From Pseudomonadota bacterium (GTDB lineage: Bacteria; Chloroflexota; UBA6077; JAJPGT01), in NCBI GenBank assembly GCA_021325655.1, contig JAJPGT010000024.1:24369-88368 (forward strand): DNA of 64,000 nucleotides. The letters are read 5' to 3'. The notes under the pieces are model-generated. The model was given only the letters and a program-made list of their open reading frames with translations. It had not been told where the DNA came from and searched no databases. The position numbers and the translations under genes are program-made. Shown here one piece after another: positions 35,109 to 43,439 of the stretch (position 1 is the first letter of the stretch; every line of letters starts with the position of its first letter).

Positions 35109-35777
35109 ATGCGCCCGCACCGCTCTTCGTATCCTGGTGGGCTCTCGACGCTGCAGCGGACGCTGCTGCTGGCCGGCATGGCGGGGCTGGTCCTGCTCGG
35201 CGTGGTGTACTGGCTGGCGATCCTGAGCGCGGCGCACTCCCTGCTGGGCACCATCAACGGGCTGTCGGAGGCGTTCGCACCGGTGCAGGCGACCGCCATT
35301 CCGCGCCAGGGTGCCGTCTTCAAGCAGTCGCCCCTGGAGAACGCTGCACCTACTCCGGTCCTGGTGGCTGCCACCCCGACGGTCGGCGCCGCGCTCGCCA
35401 GCATGCCAACGGCCGTGCCGCCTACCCCGGCGCCGAGCAGCACCCTAGCGCCCGCTCCATCGCCTCCACCGAGCCCCACGCCGGGCCAGGGCGGCCGCGC
35501 GCCACGGCTGGCTCAGCCCTCCCCATCGCCGGGCGCCATGGTGAGCGGCAGCGTCGCGCAGGTCAGCATTCAGGTGCGCGCGGATGCCGACCTGGTCGAG
35601 GCCCGCGCGGCGCTGGATGGCGCCCGGCAGGCGGTAACGCTGGAGCCGACCGCCAACGGCGTCTGGACGGCGCGCTTCAGTGCCCCGCTCAGCGCCGGAC
35701 ACCACCGCGTCTGGGTTCGCGCCCGCGATGCCGCGGGCCGCGAGGGCTCCTATGCCTGGGAATTCGACAGCCAGTAA
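35109..35777 (+). CDS. Membrane-anchored protein with Pro/Thr linker and Ig-like domain
   Basis: A 222-residue protein: one membrane helix (about 18-44, LLLAGMAGLVLLGVVYWLAIL), then a Pro/Ala/Thr-rich linker (about 75-135) and a C-terminal Ig-like domain (about 140-222) with VSIQVRADADLVEARAALDG and HHRVWVRARDAAGREGSY. The arrangement resembles an extracellular sensor or wall-spanning anchor. Not assigned to a named family. The ATG at 35109 has only a weak ribosome site. Confidence 0.65.
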   Translation: MRPHRSSYPGGLSTLQRTLLLAGMAGLVLLGVVYWLAILSAAHSLLGTINGLSEAFAPVQATAIPRQGAVFKQSPLENAAPTPVLVAATPTVGAALASMPTAVPPTPAPSSTLAPAPSPPPSPTPGQGGRAPRLAQPSPSPGAMVSGSVAQVSIQVRADADLVEARAALDGARQAVTLEPTANGVWTARFSAPLSAGHHRVWVRARDAAGREGSYAWEFDSQ

Positions 35778-35805
35778 GGCTCGCCGCCAGGCGCGGGGTG
35801 TCCGG

Positions 35806-36093
35806 TCAACCGCCGGTCGAGCCGATCTGGTGGGTGGCGGAGGTGGGTTCGCGTGGCGGTCCGGGCCTGGTGCGCTCGCCGCTGTCCTCCCGGGCAGTCT
35901 CGGTGCCGGTGGCCGGCGCGGGCTGCCCGGCGAGGATCTTCAACGCCTTGCTGAGCTCCTCGGCATAGCGCTGCTGGCCGACGAAGAAACCCACCCGCTG
36001 CGTTACCAGGCGCATCGCATCTCGACGCGGAAGGCCGAGCTGCTCGACCTCCAGGATGACGCGCTGCAGTTCAGTCAGGTGCGTGTCGGACAT
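35806..36093 (-). CDS. Small helical protein of unknown function
   Basis: A 95-residue protein, unrecognised. The first 60 residues look helical (LTELQRVILEVEQLGLPRR, LVTQRVGFFVGQQRYAEELSKAL); the rest is a disordered Pro/Thr/Glu tail. The ATG at 36093 lies nine bases after a TATACT -10 box, so I prefer it as a leaderless start over a GTG at 36117. The large histidine kinase gene ends 42 bases upstream on the same strand and may be partly co-expressed. Confidence 0.55.
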   Translation of the reverse strand: MSDTHLTELQRVILEVEQLGLPRRDAMRLVTQRVGFFVGQQRYAEELSKALKILAGQPAPATGTETAREDSGERTRPGPPREPTSATHQIGSTGG

Positions 36094-36102
36094 GACAAGA
36101 AC

Positions 36103-36108
36103 AGTATA
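36103..36108 (-). promoter_or_regulatory. TATACT -10 box before the 36093 start
   Basis: TATACT on the reverse strand (36108 to 36103) stands nine bases before the ATG at 36093, placing the transcription start at or beside the start codon. It lies in the gap after the histidine kinase gene. Confidence 0.45.
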
Positions 36109-36135
36109 CCGAGCCACCCCGGCCCGCGCAGTGCT

Positions 36136-39100
36136 TCAGGGAATGGGCTCCCCACGTTCGCGACGGGGGGCGAGCGGGAGCTCGAGGGTGAAGGTGCTGC
36201 CCTGATCGACCCGGCTCTGAACGATGATCCGACCGCCGTGCTGCATCGCAAGGCGATACGAGCTGAACAGGCCGAGGCCCAGGCCACGGATCTTCGCCGC
36301 GCCGGGAACCGAGCTCGTGGCATTGGCGCGGTAGAACGGCTGGAACAGCCGCGAGAGCGCCTCCGCCGGAATCCCCACCCCTTCGTCGCGCACCGCCAGG
36401 CGGGCCAGGTCGGCCTCACGGTCCACCACCACCTCGATGGCGCCGCCGCGCGGGCTGTACTTGATCGCGTTGCTCAAGAGGTTGCCGACGATCTGCTCCA
36501 GGCGGTCCGGATCCCAGCGTCCGACGACGGGCTCCGCGGTCCGCACCTGGATGCGGATCTCGTGCCGGTTGGTTGTGGCCCGGTACTGCTCCCCAAGCCG
36601 CCGGGCCAGCGCTGCCAGGTCCACCTCGCGCAGGCGCAGCTCCAGCTCCTGCCCCATCTCCAGCCGAGAGGCGTCCAGGAGCTGGCCCAGCAAGCGACGC
36701 ATCGTATCCACCTGCCGGTCGATCGCGTCCAGGTCCGGCAGCTCGTCCTGGCGGGTCGAGTCGCGCCGCGCCCGCCGGCGCAGCAGGTCGGCCCGCCCCT
36801 TGATGATAGTGAGGGGGTTGTTGAGGTCATGGGAGACGGTGGCGAGGAACTCGTCACGGACACGCACCGCCTCATGGGCCTGGCGGTACAGCCGCGCCTC
36901 GCGGACGGCGGCACTGGCAAGCGCGGCGAGGGAGACCAGCAGCCGCTCATGGTCGTCGGTGAAGGCGTTCGGCTCAGGGCTCTCGACGACCAGCAGGCCA
37001 AAGGCGTGACCACCTTCGGCCAACGGCACCCCCAGCCAGGAGCGGAGGCCGAACTGCCGCGCGGTGTCTACGTCCCAGGTCCTGGGATCCGAGAGCTGGT
37101 CCTCCGAGCGCGCCGGGCGGTCGAGGGCGATGACCAGACCCGAGAGCCCGGCGTTGACCGGCTGGCGAGAGCCCAGCGATCGACCTTCCATGCCGCGCGT
37201 AGCGACGACCTCGATCTCCCGGCCGGAGGGGTCCACCAGCATGACGCGGGAATACTCCGCTCCGGTCAGCTCCTTGGCCGCTTCGAGCACGCGTTCCAGC
37301 CGGGCGCCCAGGTCGAGCTCGCCGCCGATGGCCAGCGCCGCCTGGTAGAGCGCACGCGCCTCCCGCTCGGACTTGCGGGTCTCCCGCACCAGGCGGGCGG
37401 TGTCGATCGCCTGCGCGGCGCGATGGGCGAGCTCCTCTGCCAGAACCAGCTCCGCCTCGCCGTAGCGCCGGCCCGAGTCGCCGACGACCAGCGTCAGCAC
37501 CCCGAACACCTGGTCGCGAGCGCTGAGCGGGACACCAATGACGGAGCGGCTGCCGAGCGCCCGGATGAGCGCGGCGTGCTCCGCCGCCTGGGTTACGGTG
37601 CTCAAGATCTCGTCCGTGAGGTCGGAGATGAGCCTGGACCTGCCGACACGTAGCACCGCGCTGGGAAGGTTCGGGCTGTCCAGCTCGGGAGAGAAACGCT
37701 GCTGCAGCTCGGCAAGCAGCGGTTCTTTAGCGGGATCGGCGTGAGCGGCGGCCACACGCCGGATCCGGCCGGCCTCGGCCAGGTCGAGGACACAGAAGTC
37801 GGCCAGGAAGGGCACGGCGAGGCGGACCACGCGCTGCAGCGTCGCCTCCAGGTCGAGCGAGCTGGCCAGCAGGGCGCCGGCCTCGGCCAGAAAGGCGAAG
37901 CGGCGCTGAGCCACCTCGGCCTCGGTGCGAAGCTCTTGCTCCGCCTGGTACAGCCGGGCGTTGTCCACCGCCAGGGCGGCCCGCCCAGCCAGCTCCTCGG
38001 CGAACGCCAGGTCGTCTGGGCCATACTCGCGGCCTGACTCGGCAGTACAAAGCGTGATGGCGCCAAGAATCCTGCCATGGGCGATCAGCGGTACCATCAT
38101 CCCCGAGGTGTAGCCGATGGCCCGTAGGATCTGCAGATGCTCGTCGTTGCACGCCGAGCGCTGCAGGAACGCATCCGTGAGTCGGGGATGAAGCTCGGCC
38201 TGGCCGCTGCGTAGCACCCGGGGAATGCCTTCGGGCGCGTCTGGGCGGGGAAGGTACCCCTCGCGCAGCCGCTGGGCGAGCGGTGCCTTGGCCGGATCGG
38301 CGTGGGCAACGGCGAGACGCCGGATCGACTGGTTCGCGTCTAGCGTGTCGACGAAGCACCAATCGGCCAGCACCGGGACCGCGAGCCGGGCCAGGCGGCG
38401 CAGCGTCTCCTCGTAGTCCAGGGAGACGTCCAGCAAGGCGCTCGCCTCGGCCAGGAACCGCTGGCGCTCCGCGTTGCGCTTCTGGTCGTCGATGTCCGTG
38501 CTGGTGCCGATCCAGGCGGTGATCTGCCCGGTCGCGTCGCGCAGCGGGATGGCACGAACCAGGTGCCAGCGGTACACCCCGTCGGCGCGGCGATAGCGGC
38601 ACTCCACCTCATAGTCGCGCCCCGTGTGCACCGCCAGCAGCCAGCGGTCGGTGCAGCGGGGGAGATCGTCGGGGTGGATCGCTCGCTGCCAGCCGATCCC
38701 GAGGCTCTGCTCCGGGGTCAGGCCGGTATAGTCGTACCAGCGCGGGTTGCAATAATCGACGGCGCCGCCGGGTCCAGCGGTCCAGACGATCTGCGGCAGC
38801 GCAGCCGCGAGCGAGCGATAGCCCGGCGCGGGGGGCTCCTGCCCACCCCGAGCGTGCTGACGCTCGGTGACGTCGATCAGGCTGCAATGCGTCTGCAGCG
38901 TGTCGCCGGGGCCGCGGACGGGAACGGCGTCGAGCTGCAGCCAGCGCTGCTCACCGTCCGGACGTTGAATCGGGAGCACTACCCCGCGGACGGGGAGCTG
39001 GGTGCGCAGCGCGGTGCGCGGCGGAGCCTCGATGCCGGTCTGTCCCGCCAGCGCTGGCGAGACCATCTCCCACAGGGTGCCGCAGGGCAGAGCGCGGAGC

Positions 39101-39294
39101 TGCTCCATGGAGAGACCAAGCAGCGTCTCCGCGGTCTGGTTCACATACACCACGCATCCACCCACGTCCTCCACCACGATGCCACAGCCCAACGCCTCGT
39201 AGACCGCGCGGAGTGTCTCGTCAAGGCGGGCGGGAGGACTGGCCCGGGTGGCTGCCTCGCGTGCCAGGCGCTCGATCTCGCGGGGGGACGACAC
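36136..39294 (-). CDS. Hybrid-sensor-type histidine kinase with two PAS and three GAF domains
   Basis: A 1052-residue soluble sensor kinase. Order: PAS (about 20-135), PAS plus PAC (about 165-275, with IVWTAGPGGAVDYCNPRWYDYTG region), three GAF domains (about 290-440, 470-625, 640-800), HisKA with phospho-acceptor H822 in FLATVSHDLNNP, and HATPase (about 915-1045) with N-box IVGNLLSNAIKYSP, DEGVGIP and GLGLGLF. There are no membrane helices, so it senses cytoplasmic signals. There is no adjacent response regulator, making it an orphan kinase. Start is GTG 39294. Confidence 0.9.
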   Translation of the reverse strand: MSSPREIERLAREAATRASPPARLDETLRAVYEALGCGIVVEDVGGCVVYVNQTAETLLGLSMEQLRALPCGTLWEMVSPALAGQTGIEAPPRTALRTQLPVRGVVLPIQRPDGEQRWLQLDAVPVRGPGDTLQTHCSLIDVTERQHARGGQEPPAPGYRSLAAALPQIVWTAGPGGAVDYCNPRWYDYTGLTPEQSLGIGWQRAIHPDDLPRCTDRWLLAVHTGRDYEVECRYRRADGVYRWHLVRAIPLRDATGQITAWIGTSTDIDDQKRNAERQRFLAEASALLDVSLDYEETLRRLARLAVPVLADWCFVDTLDANQSIRRLAVAHADPAKAPLAQRLREGYLPRPDAPEGIPRVLRSGQAELHPRLTDAFLQRSACNDEHLQILRAIGYTSGMMVPLIAHGRILGAITLCTAESGREYGPDDLAFAEELAGRAALAVDNARLYQAEQELRTEAEVAQRRFAFLAEAGALLASSLDLEATLQRVVRLAVPFLADFCVLDLAEAGRIRRVAAAHADPAKEPLLAELQQRFSPELDSPNLPSAVLRVGRSRLISDLTDEILSTVTQAAEHAALIRALGSRSVIGVPLSARDQVFGVLTLVVGDSGRRYGEAELVLAEELAHRAAQAIDTARLVRETRKSEREARALYQAALAIGGELDLGARLERVLEAAKELTGAEYSRVMLVDPSGREIEVVATRGMEGRSLGSRQPVNAGLSGLVIALDRPARSEDQLSDPRTWDVDTARQFGLRSWLGVPLAEGGHAFGLLVVESPEPNAFTDDHERLLVSLAALASAAVREARLYRQAHEAVRVRDEFLATVSHDLNNPLTIIKGRADLLRRRARRDSTRQDELPDLDAIDRQVDTMRRLLGQLLDASRLEMGQELELRLREVDLAALARRLGEQYRATTNRHEIRIQVRTAEPVVGRWDPDRLEQIVGNLLSNAIKYSPRGGAIEVVVDREADLARLAVRDEGVGIPAEALSRLFQPFYRANATSSVPGAAKIRGLGLGLFSSYRLAMQHGGRIIVQSRVDQGSTFTLELPLAPRRERGEPIP

Positions 39295-39531
39295 CGGACA
39301 CAGCTCCAGCAGGAGAGTGCGCTTGGAGGCCCGGCAGGATGCGAGTCGGCACAGCGGCAGGCACCAAGAGCGCGAAAGTGTAACACATCCGACACGCCCA
39401 GCAAAGGCTTTACGCTGCCGCGCTGGCTACATTCCGCCTGGTTGGGCCAGCGACGGGAGACTGGCCCGGCGGAGCCGCCGTTGCCGCCTGGTACCATCGT
39501 CTCATGCGTCTGCTGGACGGGCGGAGAGACG

Positions 39532-40020
39532 ATGGAGCGGTTGTGGACTCCGTGGAGAATGGACTACGTGGCTGGGGCGGCCGGCCCGGGGCCGGCTGGG
39601 TGCCTGTTCTGCGACAAGCCGGCGCAGCAGGATGATGAGGCGAACCTGCTGCTGTTCCGCGGAGCGCGGGCGTTCGTGCTGCTGAACCTGTTCCCTTACA
39701 ACACCGGACATCTGATGGTCGTCCCCTATCTGCACACCGGCGACCTGGCCGGCCTGGACCCGGCGATCGGGACCGAGCTGTTCCAGCTCACCCAGCGCGC
39801 GGTTGGCGCGCTGGAGCAGGAGTACCGGCCAGACGGGTTCAACCTGGGGATGAACCTGGGCCGCGTCGCCGGCGCTGGGGTGCCGGATCATCTCCACATC
39901 CACGTGGTTCCGCGTTGGAACGGTGACACGAACTTCATGCCCATCACCGCCGACACCAAGGTGTTGCCCGAAACGCTCCAGCGGACCTACCAGCGTCTCA
40001 AACCGCTATTCGCCTCCTGA
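39532..40020 (+). CDS. HIT family hydrolase/AP4A phosphorylase-like protein
   Basis: A 162-residue HIT protein. The HxHxH motif is H120-L-H122-I-H124 in DHLHIHVVPRW, the catalytic His being the middle one. The zinc-like CLFC near residue 22 and the MERLWTPWRMDYV opening are typical of the bacterial branch related to AP4A phosphorylase. It hydrolyses or phosphorolyses dinucleoside polyphosphates. The ATG at 39532 follows GGAGAGACG. It is divergent from the large histidine kinase. Confidence 0.92.
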   Translation: MERLWTPWRMDYVAGAAGPGPAGCLFCDKPAQQDDEANLLLFRGARAFVLLNLFPYNTGHLMVVPYLHTGDLAGLDPAIGTELFQLTQRAVGALEQEYRPDGFNLGMNLGRVAGAGVPDHLHIHVVPRWNGDTNFMPITADTKVLPETLQRTYQRLKPLFAS

Positions 40021-40094
40021 CACGGCGCCCGCCGGCTGTGCCGCTGGCATGTAATGTGCAAGCAGCTCGCAAGTGGGTCCGCCTCTTCCTCCTC

Positions 40095-40134
40095 CACGGG
40101 CGCTGCCCCTCTTCAACAGCGGGCAGCGCCCGTG
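40095..40134 (+). terminator. Strong hairpin after the HIT gene
   Basis: A 14-bp perfect stem, CACGGGCGCTGCCC (40095-40108) with its complement (40121-40134), and a 12-base loop. The T-run is poor. It is the first of three consecutive hairpins in a convergent gap. Confidence 0.55.
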
Positions 40135-40156
40135 TCCGTTCTCCGGGCGATCCCTC

Positions 40157-40179
40157 CCAGGACCGCGGCGCGGTCCTGG
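40157..40179. terminator. Middle hairpin of the convergent gap
   Basis: CCAGGACCGC and GCGGTCCTGG form a perfect 10-bp stem with a 3-base loop, between the two longer hairpins. It may act on both strands. Confidence 0.4.
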
Positions 40180-40184
40180 CGAGA

Positions 40185-40233
40185 AGACGCAAGCGGCCGA
40201 GCACACACCACATAGGCTCGGCCGCTTGCGTCT
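40185..40233 (-). terminator. Long hairpin after the YggT-like gene
   Basis: An 18-bp perfect stem (40185-40202 with 40216-40233) and 13-base loop, beginning 17 bases after the stop of the reverse-strand gene. On that strand it is followed by a short TTCT run, so it is a probable terminator. Confidence 0.6.
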
Positions 40234-40249
40234 GTCGGGAGATAGGGAG

Positions 40250-40702
40250 CTAGGCGTAGGTTCGATCGCTCAGGAGCTGGATCAGCCGCGTCACCGCGTA
40301 GGCGATCAGCAGGTACACCAGCATCGCGATGAGGGTGGTGACCTCCAGCACCGCGCCGTCGAACCGCGGCTCGCGCACCAGCGTTCGGAACGGGGCGACG
40401 AACAGCCCGCTGAGCTGGTAGATGAACGCGGCAAACGGGTTGTCCGGATTAGCGGCGATCGCCCGCAGGATGAAGCGGAGCGCCAGTAGCCCCTCCAGCA
40501 GCCCGAACAGGTACCAGATGAAGCGGTTCACCTGGTAGCCCCAGGGCACGTAAGTGCGCGGCTGGACGTAGGCCGGCGGACCAGCGACCGGGGGGGTCTC
40601 TGGCGTGGTATTGCGAACGGAGGTCGATCGGTCGACGACAGTCGTGTCGTCGGTTAGATCGGGCTCCTCGACGACACGCTCGGTACGGCGCTCGTACGCC
40701 AT
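40250..40702 (-). CDS. YggT-like membrane protein
   Basis: A roughly 150-residue protein with a hydrophilic, acidic N-terminus (RTERVVEEPDLTDDTTVVD) and, from about residue 60, two to three membrane helices including LLEGLLALRFILRAI and AMLVYLLIAYAVTRLIQLL, with the YggT-type ANPDNPFAAFIYQLSGLFVAPFR. YggT proteins are linked to envelope and osmotic tolerance functions. Two ATGs are possible; GGAGG spacing favours 40702. The N-terminus has RVVEEP in common with the small membrane protein at 48100. Confidence 0.75.
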   Translation of the reverse strand: MAYERRTERVVEEPDLTDDTTVVDRSTSVRNTTPETPPVAGPPAYVQPRTYVPWGYQVNRFIWYLFGLLEGLLALRFILRAIAANPDNPFAAFIYQLSGLFVAPFRTLVREPRFDGAVLEVTTLIAMLVYLLIAYAVTRLIQLLSDRTYA

Positions 40703-40813
40703 GGTGTCCATTCCTCCTCAGAACCCGGGCGTAGACAAGCAGCGCCCGGCGGACAGATGGTCCGGTGTCCGCCAGGCAGTTACGCACAAGGCGTGCCGCG
40801 CATGGGCTCAGAG

Positions 40814-41035
40814 CTAGCTGCTGCCGCCGCTCGCGCGCGTAATCAAACGGCCCAGCTCCTCGCGGAGCCGCATGGCGTGCCGCTCGTCGTCCCGCTGGAT
40901 CTCTTCAAAGAGCTGGCGAAGACCCTGCTCGCCCGCTTCGTCGCAATCCTCGATGTACGCTTCGTAAGCGTCGAGCGCTTCGAGCTTGCTCTGAAGCGTG
41001 GTGAGCAGGTCATACTCGACGTCGCTGATCTCCAT
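40814..41035 (-). CDS. Small helical ferritin-like hypothetical protein
   Basis: A 73-residue, acidic protein built of two amphipathic helices (YDLLTTLQSKLEALDAYEAYIEDC and GLRQLFEEIQRDDERHAMRLREEL). The E..Y...IEDC and E...DDERHA patterns recall half of a ferritin-like/rubrerythrin four-helix bundle, but no complete iron site can be proved. GGGAG precedes the ATG at 41035. It diverges from the CysRS-like gene. Confidence 0.65.
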   Translation of the reverse strand: MEISDVEYDLLTTLQSKLEALDAYEAYIEDCDEAGEQGLRQLFEEIQRDDERHAMRLREELGRLITRASGGSS

Positions 41036-41151
41036 GCGCGGTTCTCCCGACCTGTGCTAGTGGCGCCGATCTCTGGAGCGAGCATGGAGCGTGCCAGGGT
41101 GCCGGCTACGGTACACTTGCAGAGCCTGCCGAAGGCACCGCCGGAGTGTCG

Positions 41152-42351
41152 ATGAAGGTCCTGGATACCCTCACGCGTGAGCCACGTGCCGTCATTGGCG
41201 AGGGCAACCTCGTCCGAATGTACGTGTGTGGTGTGACCCCGTATGACACCACGCACCTCGGGCACGCTCGGACGTTCCTGGTCTACGACGTGCTCGTGCG
41301 CCACCTCCGCGCTCGCGGCGTGGCGGTCCGCTATGTCCGCAACGTGACCGACGTGGACGACTCCATCCTCGAACGGGCGCGACAGATGGGGGAGCATTAC
41401 CTGGACCTGGCCGAGCGCTACATGCGCATCTTCGACCAGGACATGCGGGCGCTCAACGCCATCCCGCCGGACGTCGCCCCGCGTGCCACCCAGGAGATCC
41501 CGGAGATGCAGCGGCTGATCCGGGCGATCCTAGACAAGGGACAGGCATACGTTCGCCAGGGCACCGTCTACTTTCGGGTGGCGAGCGTCCCGCAGTACGG
41601 GTCGCTCAGCCGGTTCGACCGGGCGCGGATGCTCGCGGTCAACCGCGAGTTCTCGGAAAACCCGGACGACCCGTTGAAGGAGGATCCGCTGGACTTTCCA
41701 ATCTGGAAGGCGGCGGTGCCAGGCGAGCCGACCTGGGACAGCCCCTGGGGGCCGGGGCGCCCGGGCTGGCACATCGAGTGCTCGGCGATGTCCGAGCGCT
41801 ACCTGGGTGTCGAGTTCGATCTGCACGGCGGCGGCGAGGATCTCATCTTCCCCCATCATGAGAATGAGCTGGCCCAGTCAGCCGGCTTCTCCGGGCGCTA
41901 CCCCTTTGCCCACGTCTGGATGCACGTGGGAATGGTGCGTCTGGGCGGGATCAAGATGTCCAAGTCGCTCGGGAACATGGTGTTCGCCCGCGACCTGCTG
42001 CGCCGCTACACCTCGGATGCGATTCGGCTCTACCTGCTCCGGCAGCCCTACCGCGAGCCGCTCGACTACGACGAGGCAGAGCTGGCCGCCTGTGAAGCAC
42101 GGGTGCAGCAGCTACGAGCCGCCACGGAGGGCGCCAACAGCCGCGCCGCGCGGCCCGACTCTCGCGCCGAGACTGGCCGTGAGGCGGCTCTGGCGGCGCT
42201 AGACGACAACCTGGACACGCCGCGGGCGCTGGCAGTATTGGAGCAGCTCGCGGCTCAGGCGCGCGAGGACCGGGAGCGCGCTGACCCGAGCCCGGTGCTC
42301 GCCGCGACGATCCGCGAGCTCGGCGAGCGCCTCGGCCTGATGCTCAGGTAG
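41152..42351 (+). CDS. Cysteinyl-tRNA synthetase-family protein with MshC-like features
   Basis: A 399-residue class I synthetase of the CysRS family. HIGH-type motif HLGHA (MYVCGVTPYDTTHLGHA), KMSKS in KMSKSLGN, and zinc residues in MYVCG, ECSAM and HHENE are visible. The CGVTPYD form, the RPGWHIECSAM block and the length below usual CysRS (about 460-490) resemble MshC, the mycothiol-pathway Cys:GlcN-Ins ligase, while the KMSKS region (FARDLLRRYTSDAIR) resembles true CysRS. I cannot decide between the two. The neighbouring PAC2 and SCO1664-family genes also accompany mshC in actinobacteria. GGAG lies 5 bases before the ATG. Confidence 0.85.
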   Translation: MKVLDTLTREPRAVIGEGNLVRMYVCGVTPYDTTHLGHARTFLVYDVLVRHLRARGVAVRYVRNVTDVDDSILERARQMGEHYLDLAERYMRIFDQDMRALNAIPPDVAPRATQEIPEMQRLIRAILDKGQAYVRQGTVYFRVASVPQYGSLSRFDRARMLAVNREFSENPDDPLKEDPLDFPIWKAAVPGEPTWDSPWGPGRPGWHIECSAMSERYLGVEFDLHGGGEDLIFPHHENELAQSAGFSGRYPFAHVWMHVGMVRLGGIKMSKSLGNMVFARDLLRRYTSDAIRLYLLRQPYREPLDYDEAELAACEARVQQLRAATEGANSRAARPDSRAETGREAALAALDDNLDTPRALAVLEQLAAQAREDRERADPSPVLAATIRELGERLGLMLR

Positions 42352-42404
42352 CGGCGGGCACTCGGGGCGAGGCTGGCACCCCACCTGAACGGTCCGTGGC
42401 GACG

Positions 42405-43298
42405 CTACGTGAGCTCGTCCCGCAAGAGCTGGAGCAGCTCCAGCGCGCTCAGGGCGCTGGAGCGCCGCCGCGCCTCGGCGAAGAGCCGGCCGGCTTCCTT
42501 CCCGCGCCGCGCCGCCAGCTCCGCCACCTCGTCCGCCTGGAGCTGGATCCCCTGCCACTCCAGCGGCACGTCGCCCTCGACGAAGACCCGGTCCAGGTAC
42601 TGCCGGGCCCGCTCATCCCCTTCGGTGTCGAGATAGCGATACAGCTCCATCAGCTCCGCTGGCGGCAGGCCATGCTCCAGCCGCTCTTCGATAATGTAGA
42701 GGCGGATCCGCTCCTGGCTGGGCGGAGCCAGGTCGTACAATGAGGGGACGTGGCCCGGGGCGAACGGCGCGTAGGCGCATGACTCGTTGTCCTCCTCGTC
42801 GTCGTAGCTGTCCAGGTCCTCCGGATCGTCGAAGATCGAGCGGACCGGGCGGCGGTTGATCTCCGCCCCTGCCAGACGGGCAAGTGCATCCATGGGGTCT
42901 TCATCCGGCTGGTCCTTGGCGATCTCCTGGACCCGGCGCCAGGTAGCGGCGAGGTCCAGCCCGCGCTGGTGCGCCGCTTCGGTGAGGTCGAGCACCTCGT
43001 CCTCGAACTGGCGCCATTCTGGGGGCACCCGGCGCAGCAGAAAGCGGCTGTCGAGGTAGCGGGTAGCGCGTGGGTCATCGGCCAGGTCGGCATAGAGCCC
43101 GGCCACCGCCTCGCCGGTTGCGCCGCCCGAGAGCACGGAGTAGATGATGAAGCGCCGAACCCGGTTCCGGCTGCGCGGCGACAGATCGCCGAGCCTGAGC
43201 TCCGGTTCGGCAACCGGCCCCTCTGCCCCCGCGGGCTCCTCTGCCTCCGCGAGCTCTCCCTCGAGCGCGGTGTCCTGTTCCGTGTCGTTGTCTACCAT
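42405..43298 (-). CDS. Unrecognised protein made of two internal repeats
   Basis: A 297-residue acidic protein. Two units of about 80 residues align with each other: residues about 44-125 (RVRRFIIYSVLSGG...LYADLADD...ATRYLDSRFLLRRVPPEW) and about 197-280 (RIRLYIIEERLEHG...LYRYLDTE...ARQYLDRVFVEGDVPLEW). The shared marks are YII, the LY dyad, RxYLDxxF and VPxEW. They are joined by an acidic linker. No known domain is recognised; it is probably cytoplasmic. It is divergent from the ParB-like gene and convergent with the CysRS-like gene. Confidence 0.7.
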   Translation of the reverse strand: MVDNDTEQDTALEGELAEAEEPAGAEGPVAEPELRLGDLSPRSRNRVRRFIIYSVLSGGATGEAVAGLYADLADDPRATRYLDSRFLLRRVPPEWRQFEDEVLDLTEAAHQRGLDLAATWRRVQEIAKDQPDEDPMDALARLAGAEINRRPVRSIFDDPEDLDSYDDEEDNESCAYAPFAPGHVPSLYDLAPPSQERIRLYIIEERLEHGLPPAELMELYRYLDTEGDERARQYLDRVFVEGDVPLEWQGIQLQADEVAELAARRGKEAGRLFAEARRRSSALSALELLQLLRDELT

Positions 43299-43439
43299 CT
43301 CCTTCTATATAGCACCCCCGCGTGGCGAAAACTCGGAAAACCGGGTTGAGACTTGGTACAGATCCGTTAGGCCCGGGCAAACCGAGGGGCGCGGGCACCC
43401 CTCTATCATGGTCGCGCACACCTGGTTCGGGAGGCGGCC

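Noticed and set aside
43299..43439. Search for a parS site beside the ParB-like gene
   Set aside because: No sequence near the TGTTTCACGTGAAACA consensus was seen; only a weak AACTCGG/CCGGGTT hairpin.
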